From NCBI GenBank assembly GCA_017302655.1, contig JAFLDE010000006.1, positions 27,354 through 91,353 of the forward strand: DNA of 64,000 bases. Reading direction: 5' to 3'. The stretch is from Burkholderiales bacterium (GTDB taxonomy: Bacteria; Pseudomonadota; Gammaproteobacteria; Burkholderiales; Burkholderiaceae_C). This document shows, in pieces, positions 27,819 through 35,926 of the stretch (its first letter is position 1; each line of letters begins with the position of its first letter). The position numbers and the translations under genes are program-made. Under the pieces are notes generated by a model. That model was not told where the DNA came from. It did no database searches and was given only the letters and a program-made list of their open reading frames with translations.

Positions 27819-28721
27819 ATGAATCCAGACCTGCGGCCGTACTACCGGTTCACGGGTAAGGGGCGAGTCGATAAGTCCATCAACTCCCTGCTTGGACTGC
27901 TAGAAGGCATCGCCATCGACGGGAAGGTGACGGCCGGCGAAGTCGCGATGCTGCGGATGTGGCTGGAAGACCACCAGGACGTCGCTGGTCGCCATCCGTT
28001 CAACGAACTGCTGCCCTCGGTCGCGCGGGCGGTCGCCGACGGCGTTCTCGATGCCGAAGAGCGCGAAGACCTTCTTTGGCTTTGCCGCCGTCTAAAGAGC
28101 ACGGACTTCTACGACACGGTTACAGCGGACCTGCAGCGTCTGCACGCGGTTGTCGGCGGGATAGCGGCGGATGGGGCTATCACTTCGGAGGAGCTGCGGG
28201 GCCTGTCAGATTGGCTTGCTGAGCACGAGCACTTGAAAACATGCTGGCCGTACGACGAAATCGAGACCCTGACCACCAAGGTTTTGGGCGATGGGCGCAT
28301 CGATGGGGCCGAGCACCAGATGCTCCTCGATTTTTTTACAGAGTTTCTGGCCGTACTGGATGAGAGAACCATTGAGCGTCCCCTGGCGTTCGACGGGCCC
28401 GAGCAGAGCATCGGCGCACTTTGTGCGGTAACCCCGAACGTGACCTTCGAGGAAAAGTCCTTCTGCTTCACGGGGGCCTCGTCGAAGTTCACGCGCAACG
28501 AGTTTGAAAGCCTTGTCCGTGAGCTTGGCGGCGAACCGCTGTCCAACGTCACCTCAAAGCTCCACTATCTGGTCATCGGGGCGGAGGGCAACCCTTGTTG
28601 GGTCTTCGCTTGCTACGGGCGCAAGGTGGAGAAGGCGGTTGCTCTACGCCGCAAGGGAGTGCGCGTCGTCATCCTTCATGAGAACGACTTCCACGATGCA
28701 GTTCTGGACGTTGGCAAGTAG
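27819..28721 (+). CDS. TerB-like repeat protein with C-terminal BRCT domain
   Basis: The 300-residue product has four acidic repeats of the form DG-x-(I/V/L)-(T/D)-x-x-E in its N-terminal 200 residues: DGKVTAGE, DGVLDAEE, DGAITSEE and DGRIDGAE. This is the helical TerB-like (tellurite-resistance B) pattern. A C-terminal BRCT domain follows (about 215-298): FCFTGASSKFTRNEFESLVRELGG, then YLVIGAEGNPCW and GVRVVIL, close to the LigA-type BRCT. Known: BRCT domains bind DNA ends or partner proteins in DNA repair, and TerB domains recur in phage- and stress-response clusters. The ATG at 27819 has a GGGAGC RBS; the longer frame upstream runs through the divergent gene and is not credible. Inferred: a DNA-damage-linked partner of the divergent HNH module. 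Confidence 0.8.
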   Translation: MNPDLRPYYRFTGKGRVDKSINSLLGLLEGIAIDGKVTAGEVAMLRMWLEDHQDVAGRHPFNELLPSVARAVADGVLDAEEREDLLWLCRRLKSTDFYDTVTADLQRLHAVVGGIAADGAITSEELRGLSDWLAEHEHLKTCWPYDEIETLTTKVLGDGRIDGAEHQMLLDFFTEFLAVLDERTIERPLAFDGPEQSIGALCAVTPNVTFEEKSFCFTGASSKFTRNEFESLVRELGGEPLSNVTSKLHYLVIGAEGNPCWVFACYGRKVEKAVALRRKGVRVVILHENDFHDAVLDVGK

Positions 28722-28959
28722 CCATACCTGAGGTGCTGGACACGTCACGCCGAACCGCCACACTCGTGCTTTGACTTGCAACATCTGCACGCCAACATGG
28801 GGCATGTCGTTGGGAGAACAAAGCGCCGAAGGCCTTGGCGCAGGCCACAAGGGCAAATCTGCGCCGGTCCCGATGCTCGTTCGCATGTCAGGCCTAGCTT
28901 GCGCATGGGTTGACAGCTTCAAGGCTGGACGACTCGTGGTCCGGCTGCGAAGATGAGGC

Positions 28960-29388
28960 ATGCTGGACCAGACTCTCTCCAACCAGGGCGGCCTCAAGGG
29001 GGCTGTCAAGCGTGGCCTTTCGGTGCTCGATGAGTGGGTGGCCAGTGGCGTGCTGGTAGACGCCCCAGATTCAGCTACGAAGTGGCATCGACAAGGGCGG
29101 GAGGACCTCGCGCCCAGTGGAGGGCTGTTCACGGTGGGTGTCCGTGGACGCCGCTACTTCGTGAGCACGATGCTCGAAGTTGAGCCCGCTCAGTCGGCGG
29201 CCATCTGCCAGGCGCTGCAGCCCCTGTCTGATACTGAGATGGCCATCTTCTGGCTGCGCGCGCATGGCGCTCTTGGCGGCCAAACCGCGTCAGAAGCCGT
29301 CAAGGGTGGTGGGTTTGAGCGCGTGAGGACCTTGGCGGAAGCCACGAGTGCGCAGGCTCGTGCAGAGCTCGCGCTAGACGGGGCCTGA
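28960..29388 (+). CDS. Hypothetical protein (142 aa)
   Basis: The 142-residue soluble protein matches no family I recognise. The N-terminal half has SVLDEWVASGVLVDA and GGLFTVGVRGRRYFVSTML. The C-terminal half has LSDTEMAIFWLRAHGALGGQTASEAV followed by VRTLAEATSAQARAEL. The LSDTE...FWLR...L-x-G-x-T pattern resembles C-terminal segments of MbcA/ParS-type antitoxins, which end in a helix after LGG-x-x-P-x-(D/E)-x(L/A), but the match is loose. ATG follows GATGAGG, a fair RBS. It is an isolated gene, with 238 bases before it holding no evident gene and a coding remnant after it. Confidence 0.55.
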   Translation: MLDQTLSNQGGLKGAVKRGLSVLDEWVASGVLVDAPDSATKWHRQGREDLAPSGGLFTVGVRGRRYFVSTMLEVEPAQSAAICQALQPLSDTEMAIFWLRAHGALGGQTASEAVKGGGFERVRTLAEATSAQARAELALDGA

Positions 29389-29404
29389 GCGACCGCAGCT
29401 CGCT

Positions 29405-29626
29405 CGGACCACGGAAACTCCGGGTCGACTTTCGGACATCCGCGCTTCGACAGACACAGCCACGCGCTTCATCCGCAAGTGGCCCAAGGAGCGAGAGCAG
29501 CGCGGGGTAGGTGACACCTTCCTTTACAGCTGGGACTTGACGCAGAAGGCACGCCAGGAAGGGCAGCTGCTCGTTCACATCGAGCCGGCTAAGTGGCAGC
29601 CAGTGACGGTCAGTGAGGCGTGCTGA
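29405..29626 (+). pseudogene. Open coding-like remnant without a start codon
   Basis: The frame is open from just after an in-frame stop at 29375 to TGA at 29624-29626. It reads like protein: LSDIRASTDTATRFIRKW, then GDTFLYSWDLTQKARQ and HIEPAKWQPVTV. No ATG or GTG with an RBS begins it, and it lies in a different frame from the gene before it. It looks like the tail of a lost or truncated gene. Unrecognised family, low confidence. Confidence 0.35.
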
Positions 29627-29728
29627 TACGGCCAGGAGTTCTCGAGGTACGAGATGGCCCGTGTGGAAAAGGCATCAGTCGACGAATGCGGCTTCGTGTT
29701 GGGTCCGCAGGTACAGCCCAGCAGGCGG

Positions 29729-30754
29729 TCACAACGAAATTCCGAACTGAGTAAGTGCTCGTGTGACCTCGCTCCACCGCCCATCCTGCTTCCAGCGGGA
29801 AAGGGCGTCGGCGGCAGTACCAACGGAGCACTTGTGGATGCGCGCGGCTTCGCTCCATGTTGAGCCAGCTGAAATCACTTGCAGCACGCAGCCAAGTCTC
29901 TTGCGATTGTCCGCTTTGGGTCCTCGTCCTTTCGAGCGCGCAAGAATCGGCTCCACAGCCTGCCAGATGTCCTCGGATATCTCGAGCTTGCTAGCTAGGG
30001 CAAGTTGTGCCTCCCACTCCTCCTCGGACTTCGAAGAAATCTGCCGCACGCTGATTTGCCGAGGATGCTCGGAGGCAAACGGCAGCGGCTCTTCGTTGGC
30101 TTCAACGTCAACTAGGGAGAGCTGCGTGACGTACACATTGCCGGAGGTCCTGAAATGGGCTCCGTAAAGGCTGAATGTCAGAGCAGCTGCCGGCAGGGTC
30201 AGCCCAATCCGTCCCTGCTTGGCCGACAGGTAGGCACTGGCCCAACAGCGACGCGCCGAGGGGAACGAGTACAGCCATGACAGCAGTGCTGACAGTCCTG
30301 GTGTCTTTCGCTTTGAAGCGCGCTTCAATCGCGAACTCACGACGATGCGTTCCACAGATTTGACATCGCTGGTGACGGGGCAGCAGATGTCTTCTAGCGA
30401 CTGCGCTTGGAACAATTTTTTCAAGAGGTCGGCGTCGTTCTGCACGATGGCCCGCATCAGCACTAAAGCGGGGACAACGTACCTTCGGTCTTTGTGAACA
30501 AAGGTCCACGCATCATGAGCAAGTGTTGTCTGGTCCGCTCCTCGCTCTACGCCGAAGGCGTACTCATCGAAGTTGACAGCCTTCCATGTCGATAGGTCTG
30601 ACTTGATGGCGCCCACACCTCGTAAGCCGAAGCCGTCCGGCAAGCCTCGCGCCACAAGGTCAGTGGGACTCAAAGTGACGATTGACCCTCTATCCCCCAT
30701 AGCGGTTACGACAGCCACGCTGTTTTCAATCCGAATCGATGTTGCCAGCTCCAA
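29729..30754 (-). CDS. Possible TnsE-like protein fused to an IS5-type (DUF4096-like) DNA-binding tail
   Basis: The 341-residue product starts at TTG, with GGAG six bases before it. By memory, the middle part resembles the N-terminal part of Tn7 TnsE: RRYVVPALVLMRAI against its RYHIPQLELARSLF, a G-L-x-A-L-L-x-WLY segment against its VVQLLVWLF, and TFSLYGAHF...VYVTQLSLVDV. The C-terminal 85 residues (EDIWQAVEPILARSKGRGPKADNRKRLG..., then STWSEAA and SRWKQDGRWSEV) match the DUF4096 helix-turn-helix start of IS5-family transposases, with no DDE catalytic part. It lies about 3 kb beyond tnsD, roughly where tnsE sits in Tn7. Inferred: an alternative target selector or regulator. The TnsE link needs a profile search. 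Confidence 0.45.
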   Translation of the reverse strand: MELATSIRIENSVAVVTAMGDRGSIVTLSPTDLVARGLPDGFGLRGVGAIKSDLSTWKAVNFDEYAFGVERGADQTTLAHDAWTFVHKDRRYVVPALVLMRAIVQNDADLLKKLFQAQSLEDICCPVTSDVKSVERIVVSSRLKRASKRKTPGLSALLSWLYSFPSARRCWASAYLSAKQGRIGLTLPAAALTFSLYGAHFRTSGNVYVTQLSLVDVEANEEPLPFASEHPRQISVRQISSKSEEEWEAQLALASKLEISEDIWQAVEPILARSKGRGPKADNRKRLGCVLQVISAGSTWSEAARIHKCSVGTAADALSRWKQDGRWSEVTRALTQFGISL

Positions 30755-30758
30755 AACA

Positions 30759-30780
30759 TTCTCCAGGTTGCTCTGGAGAA
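30759..30780 (-). promoter_or_regulatory. Perfect hairpin covering the ribosome-binding site of the TnsE-like gene
   Basis: TTCTCCAG, loop GTTGCT, CTGGAGAA is an 8-bp perfect inverted repeat. On the minus strand its second arm contains the GGAG Shine-Dalgarno, and the structure ends 5 bases before the TTG start. It could hide the RBS in mRNA, or be an operator for autoregulation. Confidence 0.45.
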
Positions 30781-31472
30781 AGGTAGACAGCTTGTTTATT
30801 CCGGTCTAAAAAAGCAACGAGCTCGCCAGATACTGAGATTTATCGGTTCAATCGGAATTCTGAAAAAATTCCCTTCTAGTCAATGACTTGGCGCGCCTAA
30901 AAATCAGCCCACCAAAGTGGGTTGCACTGGAAAAAGAAAAATTCTCCAACCTCGCGATGATGACCGCCATGTCAGGCGAGTTTTTCCGCCAATCTCTGTG
31001 GCAGTGGCGCCATTCGATAGGCGAGGTGCCCCGATATCTCCGAGCAAAGCCGAGCTTCACTCAAAAATCTTGAAAACATACACATCTTGAATTCTGTTAT
31101 GGATGTCCATACAGTGCATCAAAAGTGCAAGCACTCAGGATGGGCAGCAGATGAACAAAGCCGACGGAAGCCGCCGACGGACCACAGGGCGCCGACTCGC
31201 TCTGCCCATTAGGCGAGGGCAATCCATGGAGCACGCTCTGCCATGTGATGTGACCCACCTGGGCGGTGGCATTCGAAGAGCGGTTCGCATTGGGCCGCTG
31301 CTTCGACATGGAGCAGCGTGGTGTTGCCAGGAGGTGACCCGCTGAACACCACCACCAAGGCCGCATAGGCAGTCTCAATCACCCAATGCTGTCTGTGCCC
31401 CATCGCGGGCGCACAGCCAACCCGTTCCCCGTTGAATTGCAGCTCGGAAGCGCCGAGCGCAAGGGCGAAGCC
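30781..31472. other. Gene-free stretch between the TnsE-like gene and the HAD operon
   Basis: No supported gene lies here. The left part (to about 31090) is AT-richer, holds a GGCGCGCC site and has a small CCCAC/GTGGG hairpin at about 30908-30921, followed on the minus strand by a T-rich run. The right part looks like decayed sequence with only short frames. Promoters for both flanking genes must lie here, but none is clear. Confidence 0.4.
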
Positions 31473-31988
31473 ATGTCATCAGGAACTCTTATCTTTCTCG
31501 ACTTTGACGACGTCATCTGTCTGAACTCACCCTATGGAGCCTATGACGTCCTCGCCCCCGACCCACCTAAGGACCTCTGGTCCCGGCTCTTTCACACGCC
31601 GGCCGTCAAGACTCTCGAGCTCATCCTGTGCGAGTTCGACGCCAAGGTCGTCATCACAACCAGCTGGCTTCGCTTCCTAGAGCGGGTTGCCATGGAGCAG
31701 CTCTTTGGGAAGTGCGGGCTGGAGTTCATTGCCCAGCGTTTGCATGACGCTTGGGAGGCGCCTGCGGTACACAACAAGTCGAGGCGTCAGGTCATCGAAG
31801 CTTGGCTACAGCAGCACCATCGCGGAGAGCCATTCGTTGTGCTTGACGACGCGTTGAGCGGGACCGGTCTCCCAGGCTCTCGTTGGCACAAGCAAGGCCG
31901 AGTCGTTTTGTGCAAGGTCGGCGAGGGGTTGCATGGCGGGCACGTCGCCCAAGTGCGGCGGGCTTTGAGCAAGCCAGCCCCGAGGTAA
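31473..31988 (+). CDS. HAD-superfamily hydrolase (RNA-repair-associated HAD type)
   Basis: The product is 171 residues from ATG 31473. HAD motif I is present as FLDFDDVIC (DxD), motif II as VVITTSWL, and a C-terminal FVVLDDALSG supplies the motif IV acidic pair. The pattern resembles the small HAD domain found in Swiss-army-knife RNA repair proteins and phage-encoded phosphatases. Known: such enzymes remove phosphates, some from nucleic acid ends. The exact substrate is not known. The next small ORF starts two bases after its stop, and a third gene is coupled to that, so a three-gene operon is likely. A frame extending 87 bases upstream has no family support. Confidence 0.7.
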   Translation: MSSGTLIFLDFDDVICLNSPYGAYDVLAPDPPKDLWSRLFHTPAVKTLELILCEFDAKVVITTSWLRFLERVAMEQLFGKCGLEFIAQRLHDAWEAPAVHNKSRRQVIEAWLQQHHRGEPFVVLDDALSGTGLPGSRWHKQGRVVLCKVGEGLHGGHVAQVRRALSKPAPR

Positions 31989-31990
31989 CG

Positions 31991-32110
31991 ATGAAGACCC
32001 TCGCCACGGATGCATGCGCCGGCGTCGGCTACCGGTGCCAGCCAGGAGCCTATGCGGCTCGGCACTTCACCGAGCTACCGAAGCGACAGATGCGGGAAGT
32101 AGCGCGATGA
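31991..32110 (+). CDS. Small ORF (39 aa) coupled to both neighbours
   Basis: It begins ATGAAG two bases after the HAD stop and ends in ATGA overlapping the next start. The peptide is MKTLATDACAGVGYRCQPGA and continues to REVAR; it has two cysteines and a basic C-terminus. There is no recognised family. Tight coupling on both sides is the only support. It may be a real micro-protein or simply a leader that couples translation. Confidence 0.4.
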   Translation: MKTLATDACAGVGYRCQPGAYAARHFTELPKRQMREVAR

Positions 32111-32784
32111 GTCTCTATCCAGAACGTTGCATCCTCACCTTGAGCGAGAAGCCCGATGAGCCAGGGCGCGTTCAGGGCGTCCTGGGCCTGGATGCCAGCG
32201 GGGTGACCGCCGAATGCACACTGGTCGCGCAAGGTTACGGCGGGCAGCCCCGAGCCTTCCTGCTTCGGGACTACCCAATCTGCATCGAGCCACTCTCAGC
32301 CTTGTTGCTACGGCTGTTGGCGCTGGAGCGAGGAGGGCATCAGCTCCCCCTATCTGGCAACGTCTCCAGCTATGCGAGCCTGAGCGTTTACCGTGGGCCG
32401 ACCGTCAACGAATCCAGTTTGATTGAACACCTGGTCGCTCGCAGCGTGCCCTTAACCGAGGAGCTTTCACTGCTCCAGGTGGAATTCGCGGATGAGCTCG
32501 ACGAGCGGTCTACTTCGGTTCTTGTGAAAGCTCATCGTTCGCCCTGGGGGCTCCTCGAGCGCGCAGTCTCACGGCTCTGGTGGGCGGGAGGACCGCCCCC
32601 GGAGCTCTTTCCGCTAAACCATGTGCCGGTTCAGGCCCACCAAGGCGTTGCACTGGTCCGGCAGGCCGACATCCCGGTCTTTGCCCGCCTTCGTTTTGTT
32701 CACCAACTGGGCGGCTTCCGAGGTCCGAGCCATGACGCGTTCTTCGCTGACGACTGGCATCGCTTCCTGGCGTCGCTGACTTAG
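32107..32784 (+). CDS. Hypothetical protein, third gene of the HAD operon
   Basis: The 225-residue cytosolic-looking protein matches no family I recognise. It opens MSLYPERCILTLSEKPDEPG and has LLRDYPICIEPLSALLLRLLAL (about 55-76). Its C-terminal part is rich in W, F and H (LWWAGGPPPELFPLNHVPV, FFADDWHRFLASL). No catalytic motif is evident. It starts in a four-base overlap with the 39-residue ORF and ends 60 bases before the convergent tnsD stop. Function unknown; its cargo position suggests defence or element maintenance. Confidence 0.6.
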   Translation: MSLYPERCILTLSEKPDEPGRVQGVLGLDASGVTAECTLVAQGYGGQPRAFLLRDYPICIEPLSALLLRLLALERGGHQLPLSGNVSSYASLSVYRGPTVNESSLIEHLVARSVPLTEELSLLQVEFADELDERSTSVLVKAHRSPWGLLERAVSRLWWAGGPPPELFPLNHVPVQAHQGVALVRQADIPVFARLRFVHQLGGFRGPSHDAFFADDWHRFLASLT

Positions 32785-32843
32785 CTGATGCCAAGCGTAG
32801 CGATGCAAAAGAGGGCGTCGTGACTTGGGCTGCGTGAGGTCGC

Positions 32844-34175
32844 CTAGGAGTCGTCGCCCCTGTTGTTCATCCCCGATAGCTCCCTTTCCGCCCAAGATTT
32901 CGGACGTTTTTGCCTGCCTTCGGCGATGGCCCTCATGCGGTTGGCGTGAGCTTCGCGCCCGCCCGACTTGCGCGCTGACGCATCCGAGGCCTTGAACGCC
33001 TGAACCGCAGCTTCAGTCAACGGCAGCTTCCCCCGTGCGTGGCGGAACATTTCCCATTGCCCCATGTCTCGCAGCAGGCTTTGTGTGCTGGTGACGCGCC
33101 GGAGTAGGAGGAGTCGCTCCGTTTCCCGGTGCACCACCGATGCAAGCGACGCGTCCAACGTGTCGTAGTCCCTGACTTTCTTGCCGGGCTTTTTGTAATG
33201 GAACGGTGATGCTTGAGCAATCTCTGGTGCGTATTGAAACAGTGCCCTCAGAAGCAGGTGCTTCACTGGAGAGAAAGTTGCGCTGGCAACGCTGCGCACC
33301 ATGGCTCCGGGCCATACCTGGCAGCATCCCTCAAAGGCGCAGTTCAGTTCCTGCAGGTAGGGCGTACCGAACAGGGTCCTCATGTCGTGGGCAAGGCGTG
33401 CGCCGGCGACTATCTGGCTCGACTTCACATAGCCCAGCCGCAGTGCCTCATCGCGATACGCATGGAACCAGTCGAACTGATGCCTCCAACTCTCTGACAG
33501 CAATTCTCCCGTTGACGCGGCGAGGTGGTACTTCAAGTTCGGAGGGCAGCTCGTCGGCTCGAGCTGCCCCTGCAGAGAGGTCGCCGCAACTCTCAATCGC
33601 TTGCCAACTGAAATGCCGCTTCTAGAGCGCGCAAAGATGGACAGCTCATGCGGGAGAGGGAGGTTTAGCTGCTGCGACAGAGTCCGAGGTTGCCACGGGC
33701 AGCTATGAAGCTGCGCGGCGTGCTTGACGCAAAGGTGGACGGCGGGCAGGCAATGAGTACGGCGCCAATAACTCTCACCATAGGCAGCGACGTCCTCCTT
33801 TGCGCAGTCCGGGCAGAACCGCAGCCTGGCAACCCCTTGAGTAGCGGAGCGTGCGAGTGCGCCAAGTGAAATCCGACCCGCATCTCCTGCAGATAGCGCC
33901 TTGGCCTCGTGCATCGCGACCTGCTCAGGGCTCATGAACGCAACGGCGTACGGAAACGCGGTGTGTTCCCAAAGCAGCTGGCTCGGGGTTTGGCTGGTTA
34001 CCTCGGTAAGCGCATCCAGGCCCGTTGGAATGAACATCGACTGATGGCTCCGCTCCCGGCCCAGCGCCCGCATCAGAAGACGTTTTGGCGGGAGGCCGGT
34101 GTGGATGGCGCCCCGAATGAAGATGCTGCCAATGAGCTCATCCGGATACGCGTGCGGCAACCTCAAGCCAGGCAA
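32844..34175 (-). CDS. tnsD: Tn7-like target-site selector TnsD/TniQ
   Basis: The 443-residue product opens with the TniQ signature LPHAYPDELIGSIFIRGAIHTG. It carries a zinc finger of the family type (Cys121, Cys124, Cys149, His152 in FCPDC...AVHLCVKH). A longer C-terminal region, helical with basic patches, presumably reads the attachment site. Known: TnsD binds a specific chromosomal sequence and recruits TnsC. It is the only TniQ-type protein in the element, so it should be responsible for the comEC site (inference). Its length is a little under that of Tn7 TnsD (about 508). The start overlaps the tnsC stop by 13 bases. Confidence 0.88.
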   Translation of the reverse strand: MPGLRLPHAYPDELIGSIFIRGAIHTGLPPKRLLMRALGRERSHQSMFIPTGLDALTEVTSQTPSQLLWEHTAFPYAVAFMSPEQVAMHEAKALSAGDAGRISLGALARSATQGVARLRFCPDCAKEDVAAYGESYWRRTHCLPAVHLCVKHAAQLHSCPWQPRTLSQQLNLPLPHELSIFARSRSGISVGKRLRVAATSLQGQLEPTSCPPNLKYHLAASTGELLSESWRHQFDWFHAYRDEALRLGYVKSSQIVAGARLAHDMRTLFGTPYLQELNCAFEGCCQVWPGAMVRSVASATFSPVKHLLLRALFQYAPEIAQASPFHYKKPGKKVRDYDTLDASLASVVHRETERLLLLRRVTSTQSLLRDMGQWEMFRHARGKLPLTEAAVQAFKASDASARKSGGREAHANRMRAIAEGRQKRPKSWAERELSGMNNRGDDS

Positions 34176-35854
34176 ATGACGTCCTCCACCTCGGGGACCA
34201 TCTCAAGCTGTAGCAACTGCTCCACGATGGGCGTCTTGCGTTCGAAGGCGAGAACGATGGCGTTTCGGAAGTCGTCGGGTTGAGCCTCAAGTCCCTCGTA
34301 GGACGGAGCCTTCTCTTGCACATCGCCCCTGGCTGGGCGCTTTGGACTTGAGGCAGCTCGAGGAGGCGTTGCCTTTCGAACCAACTGGCTTGCCGCATCG
34401 AGCATGTTCTTGGCAGTGCCCTCATCCGCCACGCGATGCGCCAAGTTCATCGCGTCCGCCTCGTCTAACCCCAAAGCCGATGCAGCCACCGCCAACCTAG
34501 GCACGAAGTCGGGACTTCCCGGGCGGACGGATGCTGCGCGGCTGCGCTTGGCTCGCATCTGAATGGCAGATTGCTCAATGAGGCTAGCGGTGTCCGGCAG
34601 CGCCAGGTCTTGGAACCGCTCAAGCGCAGCGGGGTCCCTCCGCCGATACGCATCAATCATCGGGTGGAGCAACTTGAACTGCTCCGCGTAGACCATGTGC
34701 AGAAGCTGCTCGGTCAACGTCTCGGACTTCTCCACGATGGCCCGAGCCTGTGCGCAGATGAGCAGCTTTATCGCGAGGTCGATGATTCCCTGGGTGTAGT
34801 CGTAGATGACATCCAGGATGCGCTCGGTCAGCGGAACGGGATTGCGAACCCAGCTGTAGTTCCAGAGCGCGGTAATCAAGTCGACCCACTCTCCATCGCA
34901 GCGGGTCAAGTTGCCCTCGTTGTCGCCGCTGGTCTCAACTTGGTGGTCGTACCTCGGCAGAGGGCCCCAATCGCCGAGCATGAGATTCATCGCGCGACGG
35001 CTTTGCCGGAGGTCTAGACCCAGGACCTTGTTCGCTTTGGGGGTGCCAATGTAGAGAACCGGCGTCCTGGACTTGTTGACCAGTGTGGTGAGCTCAGTCA
35101 TCACAACTTGGTCCGACTTCCGGGAGTTCGCGGCGTTCTGTACCTCGTCAGGAATGAGCAGGCCAACGCAGTGCTTGTTCAGAAGGCGCCGAACTGAGGA
35201 CTGCAGCGCCGCCTCAGAAGGTCGAGCCTTCAGAACGTAGTCCTCGTAGTAGGTGTTGTCTGGAACCAGCTCGGCGATGGCTTCAATGATGCTGATGAGC
35301 AGGGCCTTGACCCCTCCGCCATCGCTTGGCATCTCGAAGTGAAGCCAGGTGATTTGGTAGATGTCGAGTTCCGGGTGGTAGATGACTTGCGGATAGCGGG
35401 CGAGTACGCGCTGGACCGTGGTCGTTTTGCCCATCCCGGACACGTTTACGAGTGCTTGGGAAAGCTTCGGCGTCAGCGTTGCGTGAGACTGGCGGAAAGG
35501 CAGGCCAGCCTTCGCGGCTTGCTCGTCGCGTTGAATCTCGTGATACACGCTGATGTGGCCCGCTGTCATCGGCTCCCGGCCGACGTACCCCTCGCGCATC
35601 ATTGAATCCAGCGCATGACCGAGTTGGATGTGAGAGGTCAAGGGCACCATCACGTTCGTGAGGCTCAAAAGCTCACGCAACCGGTCCGCGTCCTCCCATT
35701 CACGGGCAGCTTTGTCGAAGCTCGGCAAATAGACCAGCGTTCGATAGAGCTCCTCATCGGTAAGCGGAGGGGGCAAGGCTTCAATGAGCTTGTTGCCTCG
35801 GTAGCGGGGTTGCTTCTGGTTGGTGTCGTAAACAGCGATGGTTGGGCTGGGCAT
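34163..35854 (-). CDS. tnsC: Transposition regulator ATPase TnsC
   Basis: The 563-residue AAA+ ATPase has Walker A VSGMGKTTT (138-146, Lys143) and Walker B VGLLIPDEVQNA (Asp236, Glu237). A sensor-type segment PVLYIGTPKA follows at about 265-274. Size and layout match TnsC of Tn7 (555 residues). It forms ATP-dependent filaments on target DNA and links TnsD to the TnsAB transposase. The C-terminal 140 residues include a basic linker (RAKRSRAAS) and a tail that probably contacts TnsA/TnsB. It is the third gene of the tnsABCD operon, 72 bases after tnsB. Confidence 0.92.
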   Translation of the reverse strand: MPSPTIAVYDTNQKQPRYRGNKLIEALPPPLTDEELYRTLVYLPSFDKAAREWEDADRLRELLSLTNVMVPLTSHIQLGHALDSMMREGYVGREPMTAGHISVYHEIQRDEQAAKAGLPFRQSHATLTPKLSQALVNVSGMGKTTTVQRVLARYPQVIYHPELDIYQITWLHFEMPSDGGGVKALLISIIEAIAELVPDNTYYEDYVLKARPSEAALQSSVRRLLNKHCVGLLIPDEVQNAANSRKSDQVVMTELTTLVNKSRTPVLYIGTPKANKVLGLDLRQSRRAMNLMLGDWGPLPRYDHQVETSGDNEGNLTRCDGEWVDLITALWNYSWVRNPVPLTERILDVIYDYTQGIIDLAIKLLICAQARAIVEKSETLTEQLLHMVYAEQFKLLHPMIDAYRRRDPAALERFQDLALPDTASLIEQSAIQMRAKRSRAASVRPGSPDFVPRLAVAASALGLDEADAMNLAHRVADEGTAKNMLDAASQLVRKATPPRAASSPKRPARGDVQEKAPSYEGLEAQPDDFRNAIVLAFERKTPIVEQLLQLEMVPEVEDVICLA

Positions 35855-35926
35855 GTCGGGGTTCTGTTCTTGAGGTCGCGTGGAGCGTCAGTCGATTTCT
35901 GGAGTGCGGAGCGTTAGTTCGGGTGC

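Noticed and set aside
30848-31073. Two short opposing frames (61 and 70 codons) in the gap before the HAD operon
   Set aside because: Neither has an RBS or recognisable motif; they are mirror frames of the same AT-rich stretch.
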